Part shown: in pieces, positions 5,469 to 5,934 of the stretch | How the letters are laid out: every line of letters starts with the position of its first letter | How positions within the stretch are numbered: the first letter of the stretch is position 1 | Assembly (NCBI GenBank): GCA_964569055.1 | Contig: CAZMSZ010000440.1 | Span: forward strand, 1-5,934 | Origin: JAWLGW01 sp964569055 | GTDB lineage: Bacteria; Planctomycetota; J058 | DNA length: 5,934 nt | Direction: 5' to 3' | Translations under genes and position numbers: made by a program | The notes under the pieces: generated by a model | Database searches by the model: none | What the model was told of the DNA's origin: nothing | Seen by the model: only the letters and a program-made list of their open reading frames with translations

Positions 5469-5837
5469 GTGCCGATCGAGCAGAAGGTGACCGTGATCGG
5501 GGTCGCCGTCGTGCTGGTGCTCGCGATCCTCGAGCTGGTGCGCAAGCGGCTCCTCCGCGAGGAGTACTCCTGGCTGTGGCTCCTGGCCGGCTTCGGCGTG
5601 CTCGCCCTGGCGCTGCTCCCGTTCGGCGCGCTCGAGTACCTCGCGGGCCTGATGGGCTCGGGCTACCCGCCCTCGGCCCTGTTCTTCCTCGGCTTCTGCG
5701 CGCTGATCGGCCTGTGCCTGCAGTTCTCGGTGCGCCTCTCTCGCATGACCGAGCAGATCAAGAACCTCGGCCAGAAGGTCAGCCTGCTCGAAGCCGAGCT
5801 GGAGCGCGTGGAGCAGCGCCCGCCGAGCGGAGAGTAG
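5469..5837 (+). CDS. DUF2304-type small membrane protein with C-terminal coiled coil
   Basis: A complete 122-aa protein beginning at GTG 5469, supported by AGGAGG four bases upstream. Three hydrophobic segments are visible at about 7-24, 34-57 and 69-90. R25-KRLLREEYSWLWLLAG, a tryptophan-containing start to the second helix, and the YPPSALFFLGF stretch before the third helix are typical of DUF2304. Residues about 91-116 (SRMTEQIKNLGQKVSLLEAE) have heptad spacing suggesting a short coiled coil facing the cytoplasm. DUF2304 proteins are commonly encoded beside DPM1-like glycosyltransferases, as here, which suggests a membrane partner or anchor for the enzyme. That partnership is inference from gene order. 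The gap to the glycosyltransferase is 39 nt on the same strand and contains a small GGCGC/GCGCC hairpin, so co-transcription is likely. The DUF2304 call comes from recognition, not a profile search. Confidence 0.85.
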   Translation: MPIEQKVTVIGVAVVLVLAILELVRKRLLREEYSWLWLLAGFGVLALALLPFGALEYLAGLMGSGYPPSALFFLGFCALIGLCLQFSVRLSRMTEQIKNLGQKVSLLEAELERVEQRPPSGE

Positions 5838-5851
5838 CCCCGAGGAGGGGC
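5837..5851 (+). terminator. Short GC hairpin after the glycosyltransferase unit
   Basis: GCCCC (5837-5841) and GGGGC (5847-5851) pair around the five-base loop GAGGA, beginning on the last base of the DUF2304 stop codon. No T tract follows, so it would be an inefficient or factor-assisted terminator at most. It immediately precedes the 24-bp direct repeat. Confidence 0.25.
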
Positions 5852-5855
5852 CGCA

Positions 5856-5879
5856 TCAGCGACAGCTCTTCCTTGGCGC
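5856..5879. repeat. 24-bp direct repeat, copy 1
   Basis: This copy starts TCAGCGACAGCT and ends CTTCCTTGGCGC. An identical 24-bp copy begins 55 bp later. The copy has a small AGC/GCT inverted pair at its left side, and a GCTCTT inside it recurs at 5878-5883. It lies 18 bp after the DUF2304 stop in non-coding DNA. Neither repeat looks like a CRISPR repeat type I recognise. Confidence 0.85.
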
Positions 5880-5910
5880 TCTTGATCTCTCACGCGGGGA
5901 GCTGACCTCG

Positions 5911-5934
5911 TCAGCGACAGCTCTTCCTTGGCGC
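5911..5934. repeat. 24-bp direct repeat, copy 2, cut by the window end
   Basis: Identical to 5856-5879 over all 24 bases and ending on the last base of the window, so the true repeat may be longer to the right. The 31 bp between the copies (5880-5910) share no obvious similarity with them. GCTGAC (5901-5906) and GTCAGC (5910-5915) form an inverted repeat across the left edge of this copy, and GAGCTG (5899-5904) pairs with CAGCTC (5918-5923) as an alternative. Confidence 0.85.

Noticed and set aside
5033..5905. A 290-codon plus-strand frame over the glycosyltransferase and DUF2304 genes
   Set aside because: It is the shifted frame of two well-supported genes, with Arg/Pro/Ala-rich composition and no domain.
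5856..5934. Calling the direct repeats a CRISPR array
   Set aside because: Only two copies and one spacer are visible, no cas gene is present, and the repeat does not resemble a known CRISPR repeat type. It is reported as a repeat and as a lead only.

Overview
The window is a high-GC bacterial fragment (roughly two-thirds G+C or more by eye), interrupted by one run of 100 N and ending inside a short direct repeat. Every recognisable gene uses GC-rich third codon positions and GTG starts are common. A secreted HEAT-repeat plus von Willebrand A (VWA) protein, and an endonuclease III-like protein of a type I associate with planctomycetes, point to Planctomycetota or another deep-branching high-GC phylum. 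This is inference from gene style; there is no rRNA or other marker here. The odd length, the 100-N gap and the right edge falling in a repeat suggest a draft or metagenomic scaffold.

Left part (1-1820), minus strand: the N-terminal part of an unrecognised membrane-anchored protein with a TPR-like stretch runs off the left edge. Upstream of it lies a complete 438-aa secreted HEAT+VWA protein with an intact metal-binding (MIDAS) motif, a strong ribosome binding site and a -10-like box just beside the gap.

Middle (1921-4303), minus strand: an apparent operon reads from a sigma70-like promoter at 4303-4275. It contains an endonuclease III-like HhH-GPD protein lacking the catalytic lysine and the iron-sulphur cluster, then a YebC/TACO1-family protein 15 nt further on, then a SurA/PpiC-type secreted peptidyl-prolyl isomerase whose GTG start overlaps the yebC stop (GTGA). 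The isomerase C-terminus is lost in the gap, so whether the VWA gene belongs to the same transcript cannot be seen; its own -10-like box suggests it may not.

Divergent intergenic region (4193-4655): it holds the leftward promoter, a strong hairpin with a T-rich tract that reads as a leftward intrinsic terminator, a 16-bp perfect palindrome and a weak rightward -10 box. A terminator facing the leftward operon with no leftward gene behind it is the main unexplained structure here.

Right part (4656-5934), plus strand: a DPM1-like family 2 glycosyltransferase and a small three-helix membrane protein of the DUF2304 type form a two-gene unit typical of polyprenyl-phosphate sugar transfer. After them comes a 24-bp exact direct repeat with a 31-bp spacer, the second copy ending exactly at the last base. 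I see no complete defence system, mobile element or proven CRISPR array. The strongest leads are the repeat at the right edge, the degenerate endonuclease III-like protein and the orphan leftward terminator.
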